From assembly GCF_900177545.1 (NCBI RefSeq), contig NZ_FXBQ01000001.1:3541307-3605306 (forward strand): a DNA stretch of 64,000 bases, written 5' to 3'. This document shows, piece after piece, positions 7,779 to 15,822 of this stretch. A model generated the notes under the pieces. The model did no database searches, was not told where the DNA came from, and saw nothing but the letters and a program-made list of their open reading frames with translations. The position numbers and the translations under genes are program-made. Position 1 is the stretch's first letter. Each line of letters opens with the position of its first letter. Origin of the DNA: Maritimibacter sp. HL-12. Lineage in GTDB: Bacteria; Pseudomonadota; Alphaproteobacteria; Rhodobacterales; Rhodobacteraceae.

Positions 7779-8696
7779 TTGGAAGCGCGGATGAGCCCGG
7801 AACGGATTGCCGACGTGGACGCCTTCGTGCAGCGTCACTTCACCTGGCCCGGCACCCTGCGCCTGCACCGCGTGGCGCTCGGGCGCGATATCCTGCGCGC
7901 CCCGGCGAACCTGCTGCTGTCGCCGGTCCTTGTGCTTGTCAGGGTTCTGGGATGGCTTTGCGGGCGGTTCGGGCTTCACGCCCTGTCGGCCTGGCTGCGC
8001 GGCCGACGCATCCTGCTCAGAACGAGCGTCGCGGCACGGCTCGAGGCCGCGATCCTGTCAGAGCTTTGCGGCGTGCCGCTGGCCGGGGCGGATCGCCTGC
8101 GCAGCCCTGCAGCCCTCCGCCACGCGTTGCGTGCCGCGCCGCGGTTTTGCGAGGCGCAACACCGGCGCGGAGATGCGGCGGGGGCCGGGCCGGTGGCCGA
8201 CCGGATCATGTCGGCAATCTCGGAATACACCGGCACCCGCTCCGCGATGGCCGAGGTCGCGGCGGCCCTCATCGCCTTGGTCGTCGGGGCGATCGCGTTG
8301 CGGTCGCTGACGCCGGGCATGATCTCGATGGCACCGGGCATCGCCGGGGCGGTCTCGCTGAGCGCGGCGATCGCGGATTTTCCGCTCGGCACCGCCCTGG
8401 GCGGGATCTGGTACCGGATCTTCCCTGTCGGGCCTTCGCTCGCCCTCGTCGCGGCCACTCTTTTCGGCCTGATGCTTCTGGGATCGGTGATCACCGCCTT
8501 CGCCGGTGCCCTCGCAGACCCCGTGCAGGTTCGGATCGGCATCCATCGCCACCGCCTGATCCGCCTTGTCGCCGTTCTCGACGCCGAACTCGAGGGCCGG
8601 CCATCGCTGCCTTTCGTCGCCCATGCGCACTTTCTCGCGCGAATCTTCGACATTTGGGATGCATGCCTGTCCCTTCTCAGGGTATTCCGAAGTTGA
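7779..8696 (+). CDS. DUF6635-like membrane protein
   Basis: This protein has 305 residues. The N-terminal part (VDAFVQRHFTWPGTLRLHR, GRDILRAPANLLLSPVLVLV) and the two glycine-rich hydrophobic blocks (AEVAAALIALVVGAIAL, SLALVAATLFGLMLLGSVI) match my memory of the DUF6635 family, for which no function is known. There are about four membrane segments. GGAGG ends 5 bases before a TTG at 7779, which I take as the start; an ATG at 7791 is the alternative. It follows exoD by 160 bases in the same direction and may be co-transcribed with the downstream hemolysin-like gene. Confidence 0.6.
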   Translation: MEARMSPERIADVDAFVQRHFTWPGTLRLHRVALGRDILRAPANLLLSPVLVLVRVLGWLCGRFGLHALSAWLRGRRILLRTSVAARLEAAILSELCGVPLAGADRLRSPAALRHALRAAPRFCEAQHRRGDAAGAGPVADRIMSAISEYTGTRSAMAEVAAALIALVVGAIALRSLTPGMISMAPGIAGAVSLSAAIADFPLGTALGGIWYRIFPVGPSLALVAATLFGLMLLGSVITAFAGALADPVQVRIGIHRHRLIRLVAVLDAELEGRPSLPFVAHAHFLARIFDIWDACLSLLRVFRS

Positions 8697-8757
8697 CATT
8701 CGCACCGCTCTCGCCGCCTGCCGGGGCGGAACCTCATCCAGTCCGGACCGCTTGACC

Positions 8758-10041
8758 ATGCTGCTCGAAATCCTCATCGTCCTTGTCCTGATCCTCGCAA
8801 ACGGGGTCTTGGCGATGTCGGAACTCGCCATCGTCTCGTCGCGGAGCGCACGGCTCAAGGTGCTGGTCGATAACGGCAGCCGGGGTGCCGCCATCGCCAT
8901 GAAACTGGCCGAAGATCCGGGCAGGTATCTCTCCAGCGTCCAGATCGGGATCACGCTTGTCGGCGTCCTTTCAGGCGCATTCTCGGGCGCGACGCTGGGG
9001 GTCCGGCTGGCCGATGCGCTGATCGTGGCGGGCATCAGTCCCGCGCTCGCGCACACGCTTGGCGTCGGCGGAGTTGTCGTGGCGATCACCTACCTGTCGC
9101 TGATCCTCGGCGAGTTGGTCCCGAAACAGATCGCCCTGCGCGCGCCCGAGGCCGTCGCGACCCGGATCGCCCCGCTCCTGAACCTGATCTCGATCAGTGC
9201 CGGCCCGCTGATCTGGCTTCTCGACAAATCGGGCAAGCTGGTGCTGAAGCTCCTGGGCCAGTCGGGCGCGGCGGACCGCGGCATGACCGACGAAGAGGTC
9301 AAGCTGGTGATCTCCGAAGCGCATTCCGCCGGTGTCATGGAGAAGGCCGAGACCGAGATGATCGCGGGCGTGATGCGGATCGCCGACCGCACCGCGCGGG
9401 GCCTGATGGTGCCGCGCCACGAGGTCGAGCTGGTCGATATCACCGACCCGGCGGAGACGATCATCCGGCGGTTCCGCGAAACCGGCCATTCCCGGCTCCC
9501 GGTTCGTGATGGCGGCCCCGATGACATTGTAGGGGTCCTGAAGTCGCGCGACTTCCTCGATCCCGGCGACGTAGCCCATCCGCCCGATCCGAGGGAATTT
9601 GTGATCGAGACCCCCGTGATCCGGGACGGAATGGCGGCGCTCGATGTGCTCGAAGCGCTGCGGTCCTCACCCGCGCACATGGTGTTCGTCTTCGACGAAT
9701 ACGGGTATTTCAAGGGGATCGTGACACCGATGGACGTGCTCGAAGGGATTGCCGGCGAGTTCCCGGAAGGCTCAGAGGCCGAGACCAGGATCGCGGTGCG
9801 CGACGACGGCAGCCTGCTCGTGGCGGGCTGGATGCCGGTTGACGAGTTCGCCGACCACATCGGGATCGCGATGGAGGACGACCGCGACTACGAGACGGTC
9901 GCGGGCCTCGTCATCGACAGGTTGAAGACCCTTGCGAAACTTGGCGATCATGTCGATCTCGGGCCTTGGCGGGTGGAGGTCGTGGATCTCGACGGCCGCC
10001 GGATCGACAAGCTGCTGGTGCAGAGGCGTGACGACACATGA
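8758..10041 (+). CDS. CNNM/HlyC-CorC family membrane protein (hemolysin-like)
   Basis: This 427-residue protein has the standard order of the family. A DUF21/CNNM membrane domain (about 1-190, starting MLLEILIVLVLILANGVLAM) is followed by a pair of CBS domains (about 210-330, containing GLMVPRHEVELVD and MVFVFDEYGYFKGIVTPMD). A C-terminal CorC_HlyC domain (about 340-425) ends it. These proteins bind nucleotide-Mg and are linked to magnesium or other cation efflux rather than haemolysis. The ATG at 8758 immediately precedes the hydrophobic segment. It lies upstream of a cation ATPase, which supports a shared role in ion homeostasis. Confidence 0.85.
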   Translation: MLLEILIVLVLILANGVLAMSELAIVSSRSARLKVLVDNGSRGAAIAMKLAEDPGRYLSSVQIGITLVGVLSGAFSGATLGVRLADALIVAGISPALAHTLGVGGVVVAITYLSLILGELVPKQIALRAPEAVATRIAPLLNLISISAGPLIWLLDKSGKLVLKLLGQSGAADRGMTDEEVKLVISEAHSAGVMEKAETEMIAGVMRIADRTARGLMVPRHEVELVDITDPAETIIRRFRETGHSRLPVRDGGPDDIVGVLKSRDFLDPGDVAHPPDPREFVIETPVIRDGMAALDVLEALRSSPAHMVFVFDEYGYFKGIVTPMDVLEGIAGEFPEGSEAETRIAVRDDGSLLVAGWMPVDEFADHIGIAMEDDRDYETVAGLVIDRLKTLAKLGDHVDLGPWRVEVVDLDGRRIDKLLVQRRDDT

Positions 10042-10203
10042 CATCCACACCGGCCGGGTGCGACCGCGATCGCGCAGCGGCTTCGAAATGCGCGCACCCG
10101 CCACGCTTACGCCGGGCCGGACCCGTCCCGGTGCTTTTTGCCAGTTGCCCAAAGAGCGCCGCAAACCGGCGGCAACGCAGATGACCACCTGGGAGCAGGA
10201 CAG

Positions 10204-12867
10204 ATGACCGACACGCACGGCAGGGATATCAGGCAGGTCATCGAGACGCTGTCCGTCGACCCGGAGCAGGGTCTGGACGAGGCAGAAGTCCAGCGTCGGC
10301 GCAAGAAACACGGCAAGAACCTTCTGAGCGATGCCACGACGGCGAGCCCGTGGCAGATCCTCGCCGACCAGTTTCGCAACCTCGTCATCGCCATTCTAGC
10401 CATCGCCGCCGTGCTGTCCTTCGCGATGGGCGAGATCGTGCAGATGGCCGCGATCCTTGCGGCGATCGGGATCAATGCCGCGATCGGGTTCGTGACCGAG
10501 TGGAAGGCCGTGCGCTCGATGGAAGCGCTGCGCAGCCTGGGAACGGTGCGGGCGCGGGTCATGCGCGACGGCAGGAGCGCAACCGTCGATGCCGAGGATC
10601 TCGTGCCGGGCGACGTGGCGCTGCTCGATGCCGGAGACGTCGTGACCGCCGACTTGCGGCTGATCGAGGCGAACGGGCTGACCTGCGACGAGTCCGCCCT
10701 GACCGGCGAATCCGTCCCCGTCACCAAGACGATACAGGCCGTGGCCCCCGATAGCCCGCTGGCAGAGCGCAGCTCGATGGCCTTCAAGGGCACCGCGATC
10801 ACCGGCGGCAGCGGCGCGGGCGTGGTGGTCGCCACCGGCATGGACACCGAACTCGGCGGGATCGCACGGATGACCGCCGAGGCCAGCGAGGAGGTAACCC
10901 CGCTGGAACGGCGGCTCGACCGGTTGGCGCGCAACCTCGTGGTGGTGACGATCGTCGTGGCGGCGGCGGTCGCGTTCCTCGGCTGGCTCGGCGGCAAGGA
11001 TCTTGTCTCGATGCTGGAAACCGCCGTTGCGCTCGCCGTCGCCGCGGTCCCTGAAGGCTTGCCCATTGTCGCCACGGTGGCGCTCGCGCGCGGCATGTGG
11101 CGCATGGCGCGGCGCAACGCGCTGGTGGAGCGGCTGGCCGCTGTCGAAACCCTCGGCTCGACCGGCGTGATCTTCGCCGACAAGACCGGAACGCTCACCC
11201 AGAACCGGATGCGGGTCGCGCGGCTGGCCCTTCCCGGCCAGGACGACGCGGTGCGCTGGGACGACGCAGCGGGCCGCGAAGATCCCTCGCCCCTGACGCG
11301 CCGACTGCTCGAGGTGGCCGCACTCTGCAACAATGCCGAGCTTGATGGTGCAAGCGTCGGGCCCAACGATCACCCGGCCGGCACCGGCGACCCGACGGAG
11401 ATCGCCCTGCTCCATGCCGCCGCGGCCGCCGGTCTCGGGCGCGACGCTCTGCTCGATGATCAGCCCGAGGAACGCGAGGAAAGCTTCGACGCCGACACCA
11501 AGATGATGGCGACGTTTCACACCCAGGGCGACGGCTGGCGCATCGCGGTGAAGGGCGCCCCGGAGGCCGTGTTGGAGATCGCCACGCAGGTTGCCACCCT
11601 CGACGGGGCCGAGGCGCTGTCCGACCCGGCCCGCAAGCACTGGGCGGCGCGGGTCGAGAGCCTGGCCGCCGAAGGGTACCGCGTGCTCGCCTTCGCCGAA
11701 CGGCAAGCCGGGAGCGCCGAGGCCGACCCTTACGAAGACCTCACCCTGCTCGGTCTCGTCGGGCTGGAGGATCCGCCCCGCACCGACGTGCCCGACGCCA
11801 TCGAACGCTGCCGCAGGGCCGACATCCGGGTGATCATGGTGACCGGCGACCAACCGGTGACCGCGGCCGCCATCGCGCGGCAGGTCGGGCTCGCCGACGA
11901 TCCGCAGACGACCGTGGGCCGCGACCTGCCGGAAATGGGCGAGGACGCGCGCTCGGACGCACACGAAAGCCTGCGCCACACCCACGTCTTCGCCCGGGTC
12001 TCGCCGGAGCAGAAGCTCAACCTGATCCGTCTCTGGCAGGAGGCGGGCGCCGTGGTCGCGATGACCGGAGACGGCGTGAACGACGCACCCGCGCTCAAGA
12101 AAGCCGACGTGGGCATCGCCATGGGCCAGCGCGGCACCGATGTCGCCCGCGAGGCGGCCGATATCGTGCTGAAGGACGACGCCTTCCCCACCATCGTGAT
12201 GGCCATCGAACAGGGCCGCACGATCTTCGAGAACATCCGTCGCTTCATCGTCTACCTGCTTTCGGGCAATCTCGGGCAGGTTCTGGCCGTCGGGGCCTGC
12301 GCGGTGATCGGCGCGCCGCTGCCGCTTCTGCCCTTGCAGATCCTCTACATCAATCTCGTCCTTGACGTCTTCCCCGCGCTCGCGCTCGGCGTCGGCGAAA
12401 GCCCGAAAGGGATCATGGACCGGCCGCCGCGCGACCCCAGCGAACCGGTGCTGACCCGGGCGCACTGGATCGCCACCGCGCTCTGGGGCGCGCTGATCGC
12501 GGCCGCGGCCCTCACCGTGTTCTTCGTCGCGCTGGCGTGGGAGATGGGACAGGATTCGGCGGTGACGATCGGCTTCCTCACCTTCGCGCTGGCGCGGCTC
12601 TGGCACGTCTTCAACATGCGCGACCCCGGAACCGGGCTGCTCGCCAACGAGGTCGTGCGCAACCGTTGGGTCTGGTCCGCGATCGCCATCTGCCTTGCGC
12701 TCACGGCCGCCGCCGCATGGCTGCCCGGCCTGAGCACGGTGCTCGACGTGGTGCCGCTGGATCCTTCCGGGTGGATGCTGGTTCTGGCGGGAAGTATCGC
12801 GCCCCTGCTCGTCGGGCAAGTGGCGCTGAGCCTGTGGCCCCGCTCGGCCTCCAACGCGCCCGGGTGA
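10204..12867 (+). CDS. P2-type cation-transporting ATPase
   Basis: This 887-residue ion pump has all P-type hallmarks. TGESVPV marks the actuator domain, PEGLP in helix M4, and DKTGTLTQ holds the phosphorylated Asp at residue 326. KGAPE lies in the nucleotide-binding domain, and MTGDGVNDAPALKKADVGIA is the HAD hinge. The M6-like segment reads ILYINLVLDVFPALALG, so the Thr of the SERCA NLVTDG motif is Leu while the Asp is kept. The family includes calcium, sodium/potassium and proton pumps, and I cannot fix the ion. GGGAGCAGGACAG places a ribosome binding site before 10204. It is the last gene of the 7046-12867 run. Confidence 0.9.
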   Translation: MTDTHGRDIRQVIETLSVDPEQGLDEAEVQRRRKKHGKNLLSDATTASPWQILADQFRNLVIAILAIAAVLSFAMGEIVQMAAILAAIGINAAIGFVTEWKAVRSMEALRSLGTVRARVMRDGRSATVDAEDLVPGDVALLDAGDVVTADLRLIEANGLTCDESALTGESVPVTKTIQAVAPDSPLAERSSMAFKGTAITGGSGAGVVVATGMDTELGGIARMTAEASEEVTPLERRLDRLARNLVVVTIVVAAAVAFLGWLGGKDLVSMLETAVALAVAAVPEGLPIVATVALARGMWRMARRNALVERLAAVETLGSTGVIFADKTGTLTQNRMRVARLALPGQDDAVRWDDAAGREDPSPLTRRLLEVAALCNNAELDGASVGPNDHPAGTGDPTEIALLHAAAAAGLGRDALLDDQPEEREESFDADTKMMATFHTQGDGWRIAVKGAPEAVLEIATQVATLDGAEALSDPARKHWAARVESLAAEGYRVLAFAERQAGSAEADPYEDLTLLGLVGLEDPPRTDVPDAIERCRRADIRVIMVTGDQPVTAAAIARQVGLADDPQTTVGRDLPEMGEDARSDAHESLRHTHVFARVSPEQKLNLIRLWQEAGAVVAMTGDGVNDAPALKKADVGIAMGQRGTDVAREAADIVLKDDAFPTIVMAIEQGRTIFENIRRFIVYLLSGNLGQVLAVGACAVIGAPLPLLPLQILYINLVLDVFPALALGVGESPKGIMDRPPRDPSEPVLTRAHWIATALWGALIAAAALTVFFVALAWEMGQDSAVTIGFLTFALARLWHVFNMRDPGTGLLANEVVRNRWVWSAIAICLALTAAAAWLPGLSTVLDVVPLDPSGWMLVLAGSIAPLLVGQVALSLWPRSASNAPG

Positions 12868-12980
12868 CGCAACGGCCCCGCAACGCCGCCTCGGCGGACC
12901 GCATCGGTGAGGCAAAGTCTGCGGAAACCAAAGGCCTCCCGCGCCGCAGCGAGCCCCTTGTTCGTCGGCGCAAAAGGGGA

Positions 12981-13070
12981 TGGCGGAGAGACAGGGATTC
13001 GAACCCTGGAGACGGTTTCCCGCCTACACGCGTTCCAGGCGTGCGCCTTCGACCACTCGGCCACCTCTCC
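12981..13070 (-). tRNA. tRNA-Ser(GGA)
   Basis: Read on the minus strand, the 90-base sequence starts GGAGAGGTGGCCGAG, has anticodon GGA in a CTGGAAC loop, a long class II variable arm and T-loop GGTTCGAATCC, and ends CTCTCCGCCA with CCA encoded. Acceptor ends pair fully. It decodes UCC/UCU serine codons. Confidence 0.97.
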
Positions 13071-13126
13071 GTTGCGCGCTATCTATCCTCGCGACAACCC
13101 GGCTGGCAAGGGGGGCACCGCAAAAA

Positions 13127-14605
13127 TCAATCGACGCCGCAGACCAGCCCCACGGCTGCGCGCACGTCTTCCAATGCGGCCGCTGTCGGCCTGTCGGTCG
13201 GCGCGGTTCCCGCCATCCAGTGATTGAAGGCGAACAGCGCCTGCGCCGAGCCCGCACCCCATAGCCCGTCGATGGCGCCGCCATAGCATCCGACGCGGGC
13301 AAGTTCGGCCTGCAGCATGCGCGCGAGCTCCGTGTCGTCGGGCACCGCGACGGGAGCCGGGCCGCCGGACAGATAGGCATCAAGCGCGGCTTTCGATGCC
13401 GCGCCGAAGGCCCCGTCGAGCGGGCCGTCGTAGTAGCGCGCGGCCCGCAGCATCTGCTGAAGCCAGACCGAGGCCTGGCGCGATACATCGCGGGCAAGAA
13501 CCTCGATCGCCTCCAGCGGCGCGGCGCGGTAGGCCTGCTCGAAGACCGACACGAAGCCGGTGTTGTCGCCGATCTGGTCCAACACCATGAGCGCACGGAA
13601 ATAGCCCCGCACCGCTCCGGCCTCGGCGGCCTGCAGGTAGCGGCGTACCGCGAGGCCGTTGTCGGTCGCCATGCCGATACCCTGTTCGGCAAGGCTGCCA
13701 AGCTCGATCATCGCGTCGGTCTGCCCAAGCGCCGCCGCCTGTTCGAGCAGTGCGATCGGCTCGCGCGCGGCGGCGTTCCATTCGCCCGGCGGACGCACGA
13801 ACACCTGGTTGAGCCGGTCCATCGCGGCGCGGTAGAGCGCATCTGGCTCCGGGGCCGCGGCGACCGGGTCGGGCGCCGGCGCGGTACCGCCGGCCTTGTC
13901 GACCTCGCGCAGACGCGCCTCGGCGATGAGACGGAATGTGCCGTTGGGGAATTGCCGCAGATAGGCCTCGAAGAGCGTTGCATCCGCGCTGTCCGCGATG
14001 GATTGCCAGAACGCGAGGTCGAGCGCGCGGTCTTGCGGATCGCTTGCCGCGGGGGCCGCGTCCGCATCGACCGGCACCGGGACCTGATCGGGTTCGCGGC
14101 ATTCGCGGTCTCTGCATGCCATCGCATCCCCCGTATCGACCGGTGCGGGCTCGTCGATCGCTCCGATGCCCGCATCGGGCATGCAGTCCGGCTCACCCTC
14201 GCCCCCGCAGGGACCGACCGGCACCGGATCGGGCGGCTCGGGCCGGCACTCAAGCCCGTCAACACCGCATTCGGGCGGAAGCTCGGGTGCCGCGCCGGTG
14301 CCATCGCCCTGCACCAGCGTCGTGCCACCCGCAGCACCCGGCTTGCATCGGGCCGCGAGGTCCGGGTTTTCGGGCATGTCAAAATCGCCCGTGGCGAGAA
14401 TGTAGTAATTCATGCACTCACTGGTGAGCCGCACCGGCCCAAGGACCTCGCAAACCCGCCCGTATCCACTCGCCATCAGGCTTTCGAGCTGGGTGTGGAT
14501 CTTGAACAATTCGCAAGGGTCTTGCGTCGGCTGTTGATCCTGTGCCGACGCCGCCGATGCGCAGAGCAGCGCCAGGACGCCTGCCTTCGGGGTTTCGTGT
14601 GTCAT
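13127..14605 (-). CDS. Exported protein with Sel1-like and peptidoglycan-binding-like repeats
   Basis: This protein has 492 residues. A short signal peptide ([15 protein letters not shown]) is followed by a Cys-rich segment (residues about 28-65) and a Pro/Asp-rich linker. Next is a motif [20 protein letters not shown], of the kind that follows caspase-like domains, and then Sel1/TPR-like helices ([20 protein letters not shown]). Two C-terminal repeats ([21 protein letters not shown] and [21 protein letters not shown]) look like degenerate PG_binding_1 domains. No peptidase domain is present. GGAGGTGACCC precedes the start. It is divergently placed from another exported Cys-containing protein at 14977. 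An envelope location is likely; the function is unknown. Confidence 0.7.
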   Translation of the reverse strand: MTHETPKAGVLALLCASAASAQDQQPTQDPCELFKIHTQLESLMASGYGRVCEVLGPVRLTSECMNYYILATGDFDMPENPDLAARCKPGAAGGTTLVQGDGTGAAPELPPECGVDGLECRPEPPDPVPVGPCGGEGEPDCMPDAGIGAIDEPAPVDTGDAMACRDRECREPDQVPVPVDADAAPAASDPQDRALDLAFWQSIADSADATLFEAYLRQFPNGTFRLIAEARLREVDKAGGTAPAPDPVAAAPEPDALYRAAMDRLNQVFVRPPGEWNAAAREPIALLEQAAALGQTDAMIELGSLAEQGIGMATDNGLAVRRYLQAAEAGAVRGYFRALMVLDQIGDNTGFVSVFEQAYRAAPLEAIEVLARDVSRQASVWLQQMLRAARYYDGPLDGAFGAASKAALDAYLSGGPAPVAVPDDTELARMLQAELARVGCYGGAIDGLWGAGSAQALFAFNHWMAGTAPTDRPTAAALEDVRAAVGLVCGVD

Positions 14606-14976
14606 GGGTCACCTCCGTTCCGCACGACATGCGATGTCCGCCCGGATCGTCCGGCGATATTGCCGCCGGTTTTCGCGGGGCATCGCAAGGCTCATTCTAC
14701 CACCCACCGCCCGCCGCTCGCATGCGACATGGCGGCCGGGGGCCGAGCCCGGCGGGGCGGCGACCGGACGGGGGGAGCCGCGTAATTTACCCTTCACGGG
14801 GCCGGGAAAGCCGCCGGCGCGGCGAGGGCAAACTTTTGGGCTTGAGTAAGAATCCGCTTGCATCTGACAGCGGTGACCGGATGCATTGCCTCGGCGGTCG
14901 ATGGTCAACTATCCAGATTCGTACCGACGGAGGGCTGCGAAAGCTCCCGGCAAACAGATCAAGGGAGGATCGACGG
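14606..14976. promoter_or_regulatory. Divergent intergenic region
   Basis: These 371 bases separate two divergent genes for exported proteins and must hold both promoters. I see a ribosome binding site for each gene (ACCTCC complement at 14611-14616, AGGGAGG near 14961) and a GC-rich, G-run stretch around 14735-14780. No coding frame or operator palindrome is convincing. Confidence 0.4.
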
Positions 14977-15579
14977 ATGACACAGATTTCCAGAGACAAG
15001 ACCAGATCGAAAGGATTGACGATTTCCGCCGCTGCAGCAGCGGCGTTCATTGCCTCCAGCGGGGCCCTGTCGGCGCAAACCATCTTCACCATGCCCGACG
15101 ACATTTGCACTTGGGACTGGGCGTCACCGGCCACCGCGCCATTGCTCCGCGAGTTGAAAGACCGGAATTTTCTGGTGCATACCACGACGGAGATGGCAAA
15201 AAACTGCCCGCAAAACCTTTGCGACATCGACTGGCAATCTGCCGCCGCCAGCGACGAGACCCTGCCCGGCGAGATGCTGTGCGAACTCGGCCACCGCCAG
15301 CTTTTTTTCGATGACCTCGTCGACGATCTCGCGGCCACCTGCCCGGACGTGGCGCAAATGATGACCGAGCTGCTGCCGGAGGTTTACGACAGCTGCGGCA
15401 CCTGGCCCCGCGTCGAGGCGGGCGGAACCGGCGGCACCCCCGCTGAGCAGGACAACGGTGAAGAGGAAGAAGAGGAAAAGGAAGAAGAGGAACAGGAAGA
15501 AGAAAGCGGTGGTGAAGGCGACGATCAGGGCCCGCCCCGTGACGTCATCATTGAGGATGGCGAGCAGGAAATCGGATGA
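14977..15579 (+). CDS. Exported acidic-tailed protein of unknown function
   Basis: This protein has 200 residues. It has a signal peptide (LTISAAAAAAFIASSGALSAQ), then a roughly 110-residue folded region with six or more Cys (CTWDW, NCPQNLCDIDW, MLCELGH, ATCPDV, DSCGTW), and a C-terminal tail of about 45 residues that is almost all Glu/Asp/Gly. The tail is encoded by a near-pure purine run (about 15460-15512). AGGGAGG lies 7-13 bases before ATG 14977. The Cys count and export signal suggest disulfide bonding in the periplasm or outside; the tail could bind cations. I do not recognise the family. Confidence 0.7.
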   Translation: MTQISRDKTRSKGLTISAAAAAAFIASSGALSAQTIFTMPDDICTWDWASPATAPLLRELKDRNFLVHTTTEMAKNCPQNLCDIDWQSAAASDETLPGEMLCELGHRQLFFDDLVDDLAATCPDVAQMMTELLPEVYDSCGTWPRVEAGGTGGTPAEQDNGEEEEEEKEEEEQEEESGGEGDDQGPPRDVIIEDGEQEIG

Positions 15580-15822
15580 TCAGAACACCAGAACCTGACC
15601 CGGGCTTGGGACGAAATCCCATCGAGCCCCCTGCACCTGCAGCGCACCGATAGGATTACGGTGCGCCTTGGGAAGGCGCGGCCCGACGCACCAGAACGGC
15701 TTGCGAGAGACGACAAGATTGCGGGAGTCGGTGGATTACTGGCTCCCGTCGATCATGGCAACATCAGGGTTGCGGCACCGCGATCAGTCACCAATGGCCC
15801 GGTCAGCGCGAAAGCCGCGGCC

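Noticed and set aside
10396..12915. 839-residue open frame on the minus strand
   Set aside because: It is fully antisense to the P-type ATPase, whose motifs are unambiguous. The translation is Arg/Gly/Asp-rich with no domain and is a by-product of high GC.
12907..13264. Plus-strand frames across tRNA-Ser containing [10 protein letters not shown] or [10 protein letters not shown]
   Set aside because: They are the antisense of the tRNA-Ser gene; the Arg/Gly-rich remainder has no coding character.
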